A stretch of 64,000 nucleotides of DNA from NCBI GenBank assembly GCA_945865665.1, contig CAMBEE010000002.1, forward strand, positions 121,961 through 185,960. The letters run 5' to 3'. The translations under genes and the position numbers were made by a program. Source of the stretch: an uncultured Clostridium sp. GTDB taxonomy: Bacteria > Bacillota > Clostridia > TANB77 > CAG-508. The notes below the pieces were generated by a model. The model was not told where the DNA came from, made no database searches, and saw only the letters and a list, made by a program, of their open reading frames with translations. This document shows positions 25,312-34,534 of the stretch, one piece after another. Position 1 is the stretch's first letter. Every line of letters begins with the position of its first letter.

Positions 25312-26160
25312 ATGATAAAATTCACAAAAATGCATGGGCTAGGGAATGATTATGTTTATATTGATGCCATTAATCAAAAAATAGAAAACGAATCATCTCT
25401 AGCTAAATTTGTCAGCAACAGACACTTTGGAATAGGCTCAGACGGCTTGATTTTAATATGTAAAAGTGAAGTTGCAGACTTTAAAATGAGAATGTTCAAT
25501 TCTGATGGAAGTGAAGCAGAAATGTGTGGAAACGGAATAAGATGTGTAGGAAAATTTGTATATGACAAAGGACTTACAAACAAAACAACAGTAAAAATTG
25601 AAACACTTGCTGGAATTAAAACATTAATATTAAATACAAAAGACGGAAAAGTTGAAACTGCACGAGTTGATATGGGAGAGCCAATATTAGAAGCAGAAAA
25701 AATTCCTGTAATATCAACAGAAGAACCAGTAAAAAATCTTGAACTAGAAGCAGAAAACAAAAAATTTAAATTCACATGTGTATCAATGGGAAATCCACAC
25801 GCCATTACAATAGTAGAAAACACAAAAGAATTTGATGTAGAAAAATATGGTAAAGTATTAGAAGTTGACAAAGCATTTCCTAAAAAAGCAAATATAGAAT
25901 TTGCACAAATCGTAAACAGGCAGAACATCAATATGAGAGTTTGGGAAAGAGGAGCAGGAGAAACACTAGCATGTGGAACGGGAGCATGTGCTACAGCGGT
26001 TGCTTGCAACTTAAATGGTCTAACAGACAGAAAAGTGAATATAGAATTATTGGGTGGAACATTGAATATTGAATGGAATGAAACAGATAATCATGTATAT
26101 ATGACAGGACCTGCAGTAACAGTATTTGATGGAGAACTTTATGAGGAGGCGATTAGATGA
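25312..26160 (+). CDS. dapF: Diaminopimelate epimerase
   Basis: ATG 25312 follows GAGGTGAC at normal spacing. The 282 residues contain both active-site cysteines: Cys72 in [14 protein letters not shown] and Cys221 in [15 protein letters not shown], plus the [10 protein letters not shown] start motif. The enzyme converts LL- to meso-diaminopimelate for lysine and peptidoglycan. It overlaps dapL by four bases (ATGA), so the two are translationally coupled and give two successive steps of the pathway. Confidence 0.97.
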   Translation: MIKFTKMHGLGNDYVYIDAINQKIENESSLAKFVSNRHFGIGSDGLILICKSEVADFKMRMFNSDGSEAEMCGNGIRCVGKFVYDKGLTNKTTVKIETLAGIKTLILNTKDGKVETARVDMGEPILEAEKIPVISTEEPVKNLELEAENKKFKFTCVSMGNPHAITIVENTKEFDVEKYGKVLEVDKAFPKKANIEFAQIVNRQNINMRVWERGAGETLACGTGACATAVACNLNGLTDRKVNIELLGGTLNIEWNETDNHVYMTGPAVTVFDGELYEEAIR

Positions 26161-27395
26161 GTTATATAAATGAAAATTTTTTAGAACTACAAGATAGTTA
26201 TTTATTTTCTACAATTGCGAAAAAAGTAGCAAAATATACAGAAGAACATCCAGATAAAAAAATTATAAAATTAGGAATTGGTGATGTAACAAAACCAATA
26301 GTTCCAGCATGTATAGAAGCAATGAAAAAAGCCGTAGAAGAAATGGGAACAGCACAAGGATTTAGAGGATACGGACCAGAACAAGGATATGAATTTTTAA
26401 GAGAAGAAATATCAAAAAAAGACTACAAAGCAAGAAACATAGACATATCAGTAAACGAAATATTTGTATCAGATGGCTCAAAATGTGACTGTGGAAATAT
26501 AGTTGATATATTTGCACAAGACAACAAAGTTGCAATTACAGACCCGGTTTACCCAGTATATTTGGACACAAATGTAATGTCAGGAAGAAGCGGAAAATAT
26601 AATAAAGAAAAAGAAACATACGACAAAATCGTATATTTACCAGTAACTGCAGAAAATGACTTTAAACCAGAATTACCAAAAGAAAGAGTTGATTTAATAT
26701 ATTTATGTTTCCCAAACAACCCAACAGGAACAGTATTAGATAAAAATGAATTAGAAAAATGGGTTAAATATGCAATGGAAAATAAATCAATTATTTTATA
26801 TGATGCTGCATACGAAGCATTTATAACAGAAGAAAACATACCACATAGCATTTATGAAATAGATGGAGCAAAAGAAGTAGCAATAGAATTTAAAAGCTAT
26901 TCAAAAACTGCTGGATTTACAGGCGTTAGATGTGGATATGTTGTAATACCTGAAGAATTAAAAGGAAATACAAAAAATGGAGAAGAAGTAAGTCTAAACA
27001 AATTATGGAATAGAAGAACTTGTACCAAATTTAATGGAACTCCGTATATTACCCAAAGAGCAGCACAAGCAATTTATACAGAAGAAGGTCAAAAACAAAT
27101 AAGAGAAAATATTAATTATTATTTGGAAAATGCAAAAATTATTAGAGAGGGATTAGAAAAAGCAGGATTCAAAGTGTATGGAGGAGTTAATTCACCATAT
27201 ATTTGGCTTAAGATTCCAGAGAGTATGACCTCATGGAAATTTTTTGATAAATTATTGGAAGAGGCTAATGTTGTTGGTACACCAGGAAGCGGCTTCGGTC
27301 CACATGGTGAAGGTTATTTTAGACTTACTGCTTTTAATACTAAAGAAAATACAATTGAGGCAATTGAGAGAATTAAAAATTTGTTTTTGCAATAG
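26157..27395 (+). CDS. dapL: LL-diaminopimelate aminotransferase
   Basis: A 412-residue PLP enzyme of fold type [11 protein letters not shown], the [16 protein letters not shown] segment, [10 protein letters not shown] and the PLP-lysine motif [10 protein letters not shown] (about residue 245) are typical of DapL. It makes LL-DAP from tetrahydrodipicolinate in one step and so bypasses the acyl-intermediate route; this is common in clostridia. Its start overlaps the dapF stop. Length is normal. Confidence 0.96.
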   Translation: MSYINENFLELQDSYLFSTIAKKVAKYTEEHPDKKIIKLGIGDVTKPIVPACIEAMKKAVEEMGTAQGFRGYGPEQGYEFLREEISKKDYKARNIDISVNEIFVSDGSKCDCGNIVDIFAQDNKVAITDPVYPVYLDTNVMSGRSGKYNKEKETYDKIVYLPVTAENDFKPELPKERVDLIYLCFPNNPTGTVLDKNELEKWVKYAMENKSIILYDAAYEAFITEENIPHSIYEIDGAKEVAIEFKSYSKTAGFTGVRCGYVVIPEELKGNTKNGEEVSLNKLWNRRTCTKFNGTPYITQRAAQAIYTEEGQKQIRENINYYLENAKIIREGLEKAGFKVYGGVNSPYIWLKIPESMTSWKFFDKLLEEANVVGTPGSGFGPHGEGYFRLTAFNTKENTIEAIERIKNLFLQ

Positions 27396-27523
27396 GTGGA
27401 TATTGGGAAAGTTATATTTTTAATGTATGATATAATGCAAATAGTTGAGATGAAAATTTAATTCTATCTCAATTTTATTTTATTTTTTAAATAGAAATAC
27501 AAACAAAAATTTGTATAAAACTA

Positions 27524-27552
27524 TTGACTTTTTCAATTTTAATTTATATAAT
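27524..27552 (+). promoter_or_regulatory. Strong sigma-A promoter of the HD-domain gene
   Basis: TTGACT (27524-27529), 17 bases, TATAAT (27547-27552). Transcription would start near 27559, which argues for the start codon at 27597 rather than 27564. Confidence 0.8.
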
Positions 27553-27596
27553 AAGCAAAGAAAATGAGAGAAAAATATCAAGAAAGTAGGGATAAA

Positions 27597-28151
27597 ATGA
27601 AAGAACAATTTTTAGAATTACTAAAACAAGTCAAAAGAGAAGGAATAAACGAACTAATAGAATTTATAGAAAAAACAGACTTTTTCACAGCACCAGCAAG
27701 CACAAGATTTCACGGAAACTATGAAGGTGGGCTAGTAGAACATAGCATGAAAGTATATGAAATACTAAAACACAAAGTAGAAACAAACATAGAACCATTA
27801 AATGTAAATCCAGAAACATTGATACTAGTACCATTATTACACGACTTATGCAAAGCAAACTTTTATAAAATAGACTATAGAAATGCCAAAAATGCACTAG
27901 GAGTATGGGAAAAAGTACCATACTACACAGTAGACGACACAATACCATATGGACATGGAGAAAAATCAGTAATGATGATTACAGAATATATGAAATTAAC
28001 ACCAGAAGAAAAATATTCAATACGTTGGCACATGGGATATACAGAACCAAAAGAATTGTACAACACAATAGGAGCAGCATATAAAAAATATCCATTGGCA
28101 CTATTAATGCACGAAGCAGACTTAGAAGCAACTTATTTTTATGATATCTAA
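27597..28151 (+). CDS. HD-domain hydrolase
   Basis: A 184-residue protein. The first in-frame ATG (27564) is only about five bases from the predicted transcript start, so the second ATG, with TAGGGAT before it, is preferred. An HD domain is visible, with His in VEHSMKVYE, LLHDLCK supplying the His-Asp pair, and a late HEADLEA. The pattern is like the HD part of YhaM-type and other small phosphohydrolases, but no nucleic-acid-binding domain is present. The substrate is unknown. It precedes ruvA in the same direction, separated by one repeat arm. Confidence 0.75.
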   Translation: MKEQFLELLKQVKREGINELIEFIEKTDFFTAPASTRFHGNYEGGLVEHSMKVYEILKHKVETNIEPLNVNPETLILVPLLHDLCKANFYKIDYRNAKNALGVWEKVPYYTVDDTIPYGHGEKSVMMITEYMKLTPEEKYSIRWHMGYTEPKELYNTIGAAYKKYPLALLMHEADLEATYFYDI

Positions 28152-28173
28152 TGTCTCAAACAGAACCGTCCCC
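28152..28173. repeat. Single arm of the GGGGACGG repeat family
   Basis: tgtctcaaacagaaccgtcc followed by cc directly abuts the stop of the HD gene. It combines the tgtctca and accgtcccc halves seen in the family palindromes, but here without its partner arm. Confidence 0.6.
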
Positions 28174-28215
28174 AAAAGGACAAAAAACAAAAGCAAATGA
28201 TGGGAGAGAAAAATT

Positions 28216-28845
28216 ATGTTAGCATATATAAAAGGAACACTAGAAATGAAAATGACAGGATACATAGTAATAGATGTAGGTGGACTAGGATACAAAGTAT
28301 TCATGTCAGAATCAGGAATAGAAAAATTAGGAAACATAGGAGAGCAAGTAAAAGTACACACATATTACAAAGTAAGAGAAGATGACATCAGTATATTTGG
28401 ATTCAACAGCCTAGAAGAATTAAGAATGTTTGAATTACTAATTTCAGTAAGTGGAATAGGAGCAAAAACAGCAGTAGCAATGCTTGATGTATGTGAGCCA
28501 ACAGAATTTGCACTTGCAATAATATCAGAAGATGTAAAAACATTAACACAAATACCAGGAATAGGTGCAAAATCAGCACAAAGAATAATTCTAGAATTAA
28601 AAGATAAAATGAAAAAAGAACAACAAATTCAAGAACTAACAAAAGCATCAAAAGGACAAAATTTAGTAAAAACAAAACTAGAAGAAAGAATAGAAAACGA
28701 AGAAAAAATTCAAGAAGCAATGGCTGCTTTACAAGTCTTAGGATATAACAAAAGAGAAATTGAAAAAGCATTTGATAAATTAGCAAAAGAAGATATGTCA
28801 ACAGAAGAATTAATTAGAAAAGGTTTAACAATACTTGGAAAATAG
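28216..28845 (+). CDS. ruvA: Holliday junction DNA helicase subunit RuvA
   Basis: A 209-residue protein with GGGAG before the ATG. The N-terminal OB fold (MLAYIKGTL..GYIVIDVGGLGYKVFMS), the tandem helix-hairpin-helix motifs (VSGIGAKTAVAML and IPGIGAKSAQRIILELK) and the C-terminal UBA-like domain that contacts RuvB are all present. It binds four-way junctions and loads RuvB. No ruvB follows in the window; rarA is next. Its stop codon overlaps the first base of the following palindrome. Confidence 0.96.
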   Translation: MLAYIKGTLEMKMTGYIVIDVGGLGYKVFMSESGIEKLGNIGEQVKVHTYYKVREDDISIFGFNSLEELRMFELLISVSGIGAKTAVAMLDVCEPTEFALAIISEDVKTLTQIPGIGAKSAQRIILELKDKMKKEQQIQELTKASKGQNLVKTKLEERIENEEKIQEAMAALQVLGYNKREIEKAFDKLAKEDMSTEELIRKGLTILGK

Positions 28846-28917
28846 GGATAAGGGGACGGGTCTTCAATCCCTAAAATTTAAAAAATTTTCGGGATTGAAG
28901 ACCCGTCCCCCTATCCC
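28845..28917. repeat. GGGGACGGG palindrome between ruvA and rarA
   Basis: 27-base arms 28845-28871 and 28891-28917 match with one mismatch around a 19-base loop. The core ggggacgggtctt is shared with the repeat at 1023. Confidence 0.85.
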
Positions 28918-28933
28918 GAAATTTAGGAGAAAA

Positions 28934-30181
28934 ATGATGAACAGTAACGAACCACTAGCATACAGAATGAGACCCAAAACACTAGAAGAATATGTTGGAC
29001 AAGAGCATGTACTTGGAAAAGACAAAATTTTATATAGAACAATAAAAGCAGACAGACTATCTAGCATCATATTATTTGGACCTCCTGGATGCGGAAAAAC
29101 ATCACTTGCAAAAGTAATAAGTGAAACAACAAAATACAAATTTTATAAAATAAATGCAGTAACTGCAGGAGTATCAGATATAAAAAAAGTAATTGAAGAA
29201 ACAAAAAATTTTATGATAAATCCAACAGGAAAAAGCATACTATTTATAGACGAGATTCATAGATTTAATAAATTGCAACAAGATGCATTACTTCCATATG
29301 TAGAAAATGGACTTATAATTTTAATTGGAGCAACAACAGAAAATCCATATTTTGAAGTAAATAAGGCTTTAATCTCAAGGTCAATGGTTATAAAACTAGA
29401 ACCATTAACAGAAGAAAATATTTATACAATTTTAAAAAATTCATTGACAAGAGAAGATGGACTAAAACAATATAGTATAAAAGTTGAAGACGAAACATTA
29501 AGAAAACTAGCAGCAATATCAAATGGAGATGTAAGAACAGCATTAAATGGACTAGAAATAGCAGTACTTACAACAAATATGGAAGCAGATGGATATATTC
29601 ATATAACAGATGAAGTTATCAAAAATTGTGTTCAAAGTAGAAAAGCAGTTTTTGACAAAAAAGGTGACACTCATTATGATAATATAAGTGCATTTATAAA
29701 ATCAATGAGAGGCTCAGACCCTGATGCAACAGTATTCTATTTAGCAAGAGCATTAAGTGGTGGAGAAGACCCAATGTTTTTAGCAAGAAGAATAGTAATT
29801 GCTGCATCAGAAGATGTTGGTATGGCAAATCCAAATGCATTGGTTGTTGCAAATGCAGCAATGCAAGCAGTACATATGGTAGGAATGCCAGAAGCAAGAA
29901 TATTACTTTCAGAAGCAGCAGTATATGTAGCAACTTCAAAAAAGTCTAATGCTTCATATTTGGCTATAAATAAAGCTTTAGAAGATGTAACAACAAAAGA
30001 CACAGGAACAATTCCTATGCATATTAGAAATGCACCAATAGAAGATATGAGAAAACTAGGATATAATGAAGGATATTTATATCCACATGATTTCCCTGGC
30101 CATTGGGTAGAACAGCAGTATTTACCAGACAAAATGGTAGGAACAAAATACTATATAAAAGACGAAAATATTCCAGAGTAA
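28934..30181 (+). CDS. rarA: Replication-associated recombination protein A (AAA+ ATPase)
   Basis: ATG 28934 is used because TTTAGGAG precedes it. An earlier in-frame ATG would encode the palindrome. The 415-residue protein has Walker A GPPGCGKT at 49-56, Walker B LFIDEIHRF near 100, sensor ATTENPYFE, and the C-terminal MgsA tetramerisation region (GSDPDATVFYLARALSGGEDP onwards). It acts at stalled forks and single-strand-DNA/double-strand junctions. It follows ruvA, another recombination gene. Confidence 0.95.
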   Translation: MMNSNEPLAYRMRPKTLEEYVGQEHVLGKDKILYRTIKADRLSSIILFGPPGCGKTSLAKVISETTKYKFYKINAVTAGVSDIKKVIEETKNFMINPTGKSILFIDEIHRFNKLQQDALLPYVENGLIILIGATTENPYFEVNKALISRSMVIKLEPLTEENIYTILKNSLTREDGLKQYSIKVEDETLRKLAAISNGDVRTALNGLEIAVLTTNMEADGYIHITDEVIKNCVQSRKAVFDKKGDTHYDNISAFIKSMRGSDPDATVFYLARALSGGEDPMFLARRIVIAASEDVGMANPNALVVANAAMQAVHMVGMPEARILLSEAAVYVATSKKSNASYLAINKALEDVTTKDTGTIPMHIRNAPIEDMRKLGYNEGYLYPHDFPGHWVEQQYLPDKMVGTKYYIKDENIPE

Positions 30182-30288
30182 ACATATAAATATTTTTTAA
30201 TGTATAATATTTGATTGAAAAATAAAAAATAAAAAATAAAAAATAAAAAGTAAAAAGTAAAAAATTAAATATAAATATAAAAATTGGG

Positions 30289-30320
30289 AAACCTACTTAA
30301 AAAGAAAAGTAGGTTTTTTT
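30289..30320 (+). promoter_or_regulatory. Terminator-like hairpin directly before a start codon
   Basis: aaacctactt (30289-30298) and aagtaggttt (30307-30316) form a perfect 10-bp stem with seven T residues, ending exactly at the ATG of the next gene. The only weak ribosome site (AGTAGG) lies in the 3' arm. A seven-base poly(A)-rich repeat (about 30220-30266) precedes it. Confidence 0.65.
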
Positions 30321-30701
30321 ATGCTTCAAAAAAATAAAGAACAATTTAAAAAATATATAAAATTATCATTTATAGGACTAATAGCAGGACTAGTAAGTGG
30401 ATTCTTTTCAACAGGCGGAGGACTAATATTAGTACCAGCATTTTTGTATATATTAGGGATGGAATCACAAAAAGCAAGAGGAACATCAGTGTTTTGCATA
30501 CTTCCAATGGTTTTAACAAGTAGTATATTTTATTATAAAGGAAACTTTATAAACTGGAATTCAGCAATTTTATGTGGAATAGGAGGCTCTATTGGCGGAT
30601 ATATAGGGGCAAAATTACTAAAAAAGTTACCAGAAAAATACTTGAAAATTGCATTTACACTATTTCTAATTTATGTATCTATAAAAATGATAACTCAGTA
30701 A
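30321..30701 (+). CDS. TauE/SafE family half-transporter (first half)
   Basis: A 126-residue membrane protein with about four spans. The FIGLIAGLVSGFFSTGGGLILVPAF motif is the first-half signature of TauE/SafE (DUF81) permeases, which export sulfite, sulfoacetate or other organic anions. Full members have about 250 residues made of two such halves. Here each half is a separate gene (the second at 30783), so the two probably pair in the membrane. The start codon follows a terminator-like hairpin, an odd arrangement. Confidence 0.8.
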   Translation: MLQKNKEQFKKYIKLSFIGLIAGLVSGFFSTGGGLILVPAFLYILGMESQKARGTSVFCILPMVLTSSIFYYKGNFINWNSAILCGIGGSIGGYIGAKLLKKLPEKYLKIAFTLFLIYVSIKMITQ

Positions 30702-30782
30702 AAATATAGAAAATTGCAATAGAAAAGCAAACAAAAATACTAGCGCAGATAAATTACAATCAAAATAAAAAGCGGTGAATAT

Positions 30783-31190
30783 ATGAAAGAAATAATTATA
30801 GGCTTAGTTTCAGGAATTGTAAGTGGAACAGGCATGGGTGGAGGAACAATATTAATATTTTTATTAACATATATAAGTGGCTTAGAGCAACACATTGCAC
30901 AGGCAACAAACCTTATATTTTTCATACCAACATCTATAGTAGCCATAATCGTTAATATGAAAAATAGAAATATACGATTTAGAGTTGCAACAATGATTTC
31001 AGTTTTTGGAATTTTGGGAGCAATAATAGGAGCAAATTTATCAATTCATACAAATGTATATAAATTAAAAAAATTATTTGGAATTTTTTTGGCAATAATT
31101 GCCATTCATGAAATATATACCACAATTAAAGAGAATAAAAAAAATCAAAAAGGAGACAATAAAATTAAACTAAGAAAAAATATTAAATGA
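30783..31190 (+). CDS. TauE/SafE family half-transporter (second half)
   Basis: A 135-residue protein with about four membrane spans and a Lys-rich C-terminal tail. Its ILGLVSGIVSGTGMGGGTILIFLLTY-like opening (written here from position 4) is again the TauE/SafE half motif, and LEQHIAQATNLIFFIP is typical. It lies 81 bases after the first half on the same strand. The two are not a frameshifted single gene, because each has its own start motif and they lie in separate, complete frames. Substrate unknown. Confidence 0.8.
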   Translation: MKEIIIGLVSGIVSGTGMGGGTILIFLLTYISGLEQHIAQATNLIFFIPTSIVAIIVNMKNRNIRFRVATMISVFGILGAIIGANLSIHTNVYKLKKLFGIFLAIIAIHEIYTTIKENKKNQKGDNKIKLRKNIK

Positions 31191-31223
31191 TTATGAACAG
31201 AAAAAATGAAGGAGAGGATGAAT

Positions 31224-31364
31224 ATGAAATTTACAAAAGGCCTATTAATGGGCGGATTATTAGCAACAGGAATAATAATGATGTATAATGACACAGACAT
31301 ATTAAATAAAAACAAAATGATGAAAAAAGGAAAGAAATTTGTAAAGAAAATGGGAATATTATAA
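31224..31364 (+). CDS. Small membrane-associated protein, 46 residues
   Basis: GAAGGAGAGG precedes the ATG. The product begins MKFTKGLLMGGLLATGIIMMY, a Gly-rich hydrophobic helix, and ends in a very basic tail (KNKMMKKGKKFVKKMGIL). The layout recalls short YtxH-like or membrane-anchored spore-associated proteins of clostridia. It follows the half-transporter by 33 bases and precedes a strong hairpin, so it is probably the last gene of that unit. Confidence 0.65.
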   Translation: MKFTKGLLMGGLLATGIIMMYNDTDILNKNKMMKKGKKFVKKMGIL

Positions 31365-31374
31365 AAAATTGAAA

Positions 31375-31411
31375 GATGCAAGGTTGAACAAGAAAAGTTC
31401 AATTTTGCATC
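31375..31411. terminator. Bidirectional terminator
   Basis: gatgcaaggttgaac pairs with gttcaattttgcatc around a seven-base loop, between convergent genes. Confidence 0.85.
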
Positions 31412-31437
31412 TATTATTTTCAAAAATCCAAGATAAA

Positions 31438-31899
31438 TTATTTGTCACAACACTCTGTAGATTCTTCGCAATTTCTATCATCACAATGAGTTTTTTTATC
31501 ACCTATAAAACAGTCACATTTATCATGTTTATCACCTTTTAAACATTTACCTTCATGATGACATTTAGCACAAATTTTTATTTTTTTTGTAGCATTTGCC
31601 CAAATTTGGATAGCGTAGTGTCTATCTGGACAAAGAGGACCAAATACGAATTCTCCTTCTTTATCTGTAAAGGTATGACCAATTGGTTTTCTAATTTCTT
31701 TACCACAGTCATAAGCAACTTCTGTTAATTTTACAACTGCATCACAAATTGGTTCTTTGAAACAGTCTCTTATAACACCGTATATAACATCTCTATTATC
31801 TTCTGGTAGGCTTATATCTAAGTCAAATTGTTTACCACCTGATATAACACCATCAACATCTAATATTGGACATCCAGGTCTTTTTTCTTCCATTTCCAT
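31438..31899 (-). CDS. CnaB/carboxypeptidase-regulatory-like domain protein with Cys-rich tail
   Basis: A 153-residue protein with AAAGGATG before the ATG. Residues about 35-105 (VIYGVIRDCFKEPICDAVVKL, then HTFTDKEGEFVFGPL) form a prealbumin-like beta sandwich of the carboxypeptidase-regulatory/SpaA kind. The last 45 residues hold many Cys, His and Asp (CAKCHHEGKC, HDKCDCF, NCEESTECC), likely for metal binding or disulfide cross-linking. There is no signal peptide. Spore-coat or exosporium use would fit such a cytoplasmically made Cys-rich protein; that is inference. Confidence 0.65.
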   Translation of the reverse strand: MEMEEKRPGCPILDVDGVISGGKQFDLDISLPEDNRDVIYGVIRDCFKEPICDAVVKLTEVAYDCGKEIRKPIGHTFTDKEGEFVFGPLCPDRHYAIQIWANATKKIKICAKCHHEGKCLKGDKHDKCDCFIGDKKTHCDDRNCEESTECCDK

Positions 31900-32295
31900 A
31901 AAAAATACATCCTTTCAAATAATAATTTTTTCAAACATAATGTCTGATTAATATATAATATGTCGAAATTATAAAATTGATAATATCAAAAAATAATATA
32001 ATGCATAAGTTAAAAGTACTTTAAAAATATACAAAAGCATAATAGAAATAACACAAAAGTAGAAGAAAGATGTCGAATTTTGCGATGAAAAAATGTTGCA
32101 AAGTTCGGCATTTTATAGTATTATAAGAATACTTTAATTTTATTCAAATCAATTAATTCAAAGATTTAAAAATCAAAGAAAAAATCCAAAATGAATTAAA
32201 AACAAAATATGAAAGTAGGTGATTAAAAAATACATATAAACTTATAAATAAATGTTGACAAAAATGAAAACAAATATTATAATGAAGGAGATGAA
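31900..32295. other. Intergenic region with TGTCGAA hairpin
   Basis: No gene is seen. At 32071-32112, tgtcgaattttgc pairs with gcaaagttcggca, followed by TTTT. It is the third copy of the TGTCRAA..TTGCGA motif of 2173 and 16655. A consensus promoter lies at its right end (listed separately). Confidence 0.55.
32255..32283 (+). promoter_or_regulatory. Consensus sigma-A promoter of the Rpn-type gene
   Basis: TTGACA (32255-32260), exactly 17 bases, TATAAT (32278-32283). The transcript should start near 32290. Confidence 0.85.
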
Positions 32296-33345
32296 ATTAA
32301 TATAGAAAAGTTTACATATAAAGAATATATAAAATATAAAACAATATTCGAAAAACTTTGGAAAATAATTGATGAAAATAATAATCAGAATTATTATGCT
32401 GAATTACAAGAACCAAAAGTAAAATATGAAAGAATGAGTTCAAAAGCAAATATTCAGGAGAAAGAAATAAATCAAGAGCATGATAAAATATTTAGAACAA
32501 TATTAGATAAAAAAGAAAATGCAGTTTTAATAATAAATAAAGCAATAAATGCAAAAATAGAAATAAAAGACATAGAAAAATATAAAAATAGTTTTGTAAA
32601 TAAGGTATTTCAAAATAGAGAAGCAGATATAGTATACAAAATGAAAGATAAAAACATATTTTTCCTAATAGAACATCAAACAAAAATTGATTATTCAATG
32701 CCATTTAGAATATTAGAATATGAAGTAGCAATAATGAAAAGTGCAATTGATATGAATAAAATTAATACTAAAGATTATAAACTACCGTTAGTAATTTCAA
32801 TAGTGTTATATACAGGAAATAGAAAATGGAATGCAGAAGAGTATTTACAAAAAAGTCAAGAAACATTAAGAAATATAAAAGAAGATGTTGGAAAATACAA
32901 TTTAATAGATGTTAATAATTTAACAGAAAAAGAATTGCTAGAAGATGATACATTTATAACAAAAATGTTGCTAATTGAAAAAAGTAAAAACACAGAGGAA
33001 ACAGTAGAAACATTAGAAAAAGTAATAGAAAGAACAAAAGAGGAAGATAAAGATGTATTAATTAGAATAATAAAAATAGTATTTAAAGAAAAGCTAGGAG
33101 ATGATGAAGTAGAAAGATTAGTAAATAAAATAGAAGAAGGGAGGGGAAAAGAAGTGTTAGCAGTGGTTGATATGATAAGAAGAGAAAATCAGATGTATAT
33201 TGATATGGGAAGAAAAGAAGGCAAAATTGAAGGAATTAAAGAAATAGCTAAAAAATTATTAAGCAAAAATATATCAAAAGAAGAAATATCAGAGATTACA
33301 GGACTGGATGAAAGCGAAATAGATAAAATTACAAGAAAAAGCTAA
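32296..33345 (+). CDS. Rpn-family (PD-(D/E)XK) recombination-promoting nuclease / putative transposase
   Basis: Clear coding begins before the first ATG (32434): the frame is open from 32248 and reads as protein from AAGGAG onwards. The best-placed codon is ATT 32296, although the ATG at 32434 cannot be excluded. Family features are EHDKIFRTILDKKENAVLIINK, EADIVYKM (metal-binding Asp), FFLIEHQTKIDYSMPFRILEYE (the E-x-Q catalytic motif) and LPLVISIVLYTG. The C-terminal GRKEGKIEGIKE repeat and a short helix pair are also typical. Such proteins cut DNA and promote RecA-independent recombination. A second, more distant member lies at 47464. Confidence 0.8.
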   Translation: MNIEKFTYKEYIKYKTIFEKLWKIIDENNNQNYYAELQEPKVKYERMSSKANIQEKEINQEHDKIFRTILDKKENAVLIINKAINAKIEIKDIEKYKNSFVNKVFQNREADIVYKMKDKNIFFLIEHQTKIDYSMPFRILEYEVAIMKSAIDMNKINTKDYKLPLVISIVLYTGNRKWNAEEYLQKSQETLRNIKEDVGKYNLIDVNNLTEKELLEDDTFITKMLLIEKSKNTEETVETLEKVIERTKEEDKDVLIRIIKIVFKEKLGDDEVERLVNKIEEGRGKEVLAVVDMIRRENQMYIDMGRKEGKIEGIKEIAKKLLSKNISKEEISEITGLDESEIDKITRKS

Positions 33346-33442
33346 AAAATTTCAAAACGTATAAAATTTTGTATTTTCAAATAAAAAATAGTATAACAAA
33401 TCTTCTTTATCTTTCATAACAGTTCTCATACCTCCATTATAT

Positions 33443-33496
33443 CATAGGGTGAACTTTTCATAAATTAATTTTATAGGGTGATCATATCATAAATTA
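33443..33496. repeat. Two direct 25-base repeats
   Basis: A degenerate unit of the form atagggtga..atcataaatta occurs at 33443-33467 and 33472-33496 with a 29-base period, just after the Rpn gene. Confidence 0.6.
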
Positions 33497-33519
33497 TTCA
33501 TAAATATTATCGAATACTG

Positions 33520-33548
33520 TTGAAATAAAAAAACATATGTTATATAAT
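33520..33548 (+). promoter_or_regulatory. Sigma-A promoter
   Basis: TTGAAA (33520-33525), 17 bases, TATAAT (33543-33548), before the gene at 33584. Confidence 0.75.
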
Positions 33549-33583
33549 AAATATGTAATAAAATATAACCAAGGAGATAAATT

Positions 33584-34534
33584 ATGAGTAAAAAAGATAA
33601 AGCATTTTGTATTGGAGTTAGAGATGCTAGAAAAGCAAAGGAAAAAATAAAAGAAATAAATGAATATAATGAGAAAAATGGAAAACCATTATTAACTAAA
33701 GAACAAGAGAAAAAAGTAACAGCAAAAGTTGTAAAACAAGAGTCAAAAAGAAGAAAAATAAAAACATTAGTAGCTGCTTTAGGCTTAACAACATTATTAT
33801 CTGTTGGAGAAGGGGTAGCATTATTAAATTCTGGAAATGATGGGGTAGAAAAATCAAAAAATGAAATAACAATAGATGCTGGAGAATCAGAAAAAGATAT
33901 AAAAATAAAAAACATTGGAGATAGAAATGTTTTTATAGATGGAATAAAAGTAAATCAAGAAGAATTAGGAAAAGACCAAGAAGCAACATTAGAAGAAAAT
34001 GTTGAAAAAGAAGTTGAAAAATTAAAAACATCAGATGAAATAATAGAATATTTAAAAACTGTCTATGCAAATGAGTATAATGAAGAACATAATACAAATA
34101 TAAATAAAAAAAATGTTGAAATTTCAAAAAACAGACAAGGAATATCATTAGTCGAAGATAAAGATGAAAATGGCAATTATATAATTAGAAGAAAAAATAA
34201 AAAAGACCTAGAAGATATAAAAACAGTAGATATTGAATCAGGAGTAGTCACTGCAAAAGTACTAGATGAAAATAGAAAAGTGAATTCAATTCAACAAATT
34301 CTAAATGATGGAAAAAATAATTATCAAGGAATATCAGATTATGAAAATAATGCTTTGATAAAAGTTGGAAAAATTCTTGATAAAGGAATAGACTGGAGTA
34401 CTTCCATTGACCAAAAAGATACAGATGAAAAAATAAAACAAAATTATAAAAAACAATTTGTTGATGCAATAGTAGAATTTAAAGAGAATCAAATAGAAGA
34501 AATAAAAACAGAAAGCTTAGGAGAAGAAAGATAA
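33584..34534 (+). CDS. Hypothetical single-pass membrane protein
   Basis: A 316-residue protein with AAGGAG before the ATG. Residues 1-57 are very basic (Lys/Glu/Arg), and a hydrophobic span at about 60-82 (TLVAALGLTTLLSVGEGVALL) is followed by a 230-residue Asn/Lys/Glu-rich outer domain. I recognise no family. The topology suggests a cytoplasmic basic region and an extracellular tail. It has its own promoter and terminator and stands between the Rpn gene and the glucan synthase gene. Confidence 0.65.
   Translation: MSKKDKAFCIGVRDARKAKEKIKEINEYNEKNGKPLLTKEQEKKVTAKVVKQESKRRKIKTLVAALGLTTLLSVGEGVALLNSGNDGVEKSKNEITIDAGESEKDIKIKNIGDRNVFIDGIKVNQEELGKDQEATLEENVEKEVEKLKTSDEIIEYLKTVYANEYNEEHNTNINKKNVEISKNRQGISLVEDKDENGNYIIRRKNKKDLEDIKTVDIESGVVTAKVLDENRKVNSIQQILNDGKNNYQGISDYENNALIKVGKILDKGIDWSTSIDQKDTDEKIKQNYKKQFVDAIVEFKENQIEEIKTESLGEER

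Noticed and set aside
30182..30288. Poly(A)-rich heptamer run as a functional repeat
   Set aside because: Simple low-complexity sequence of a kind expected in such an AT-rich genome.
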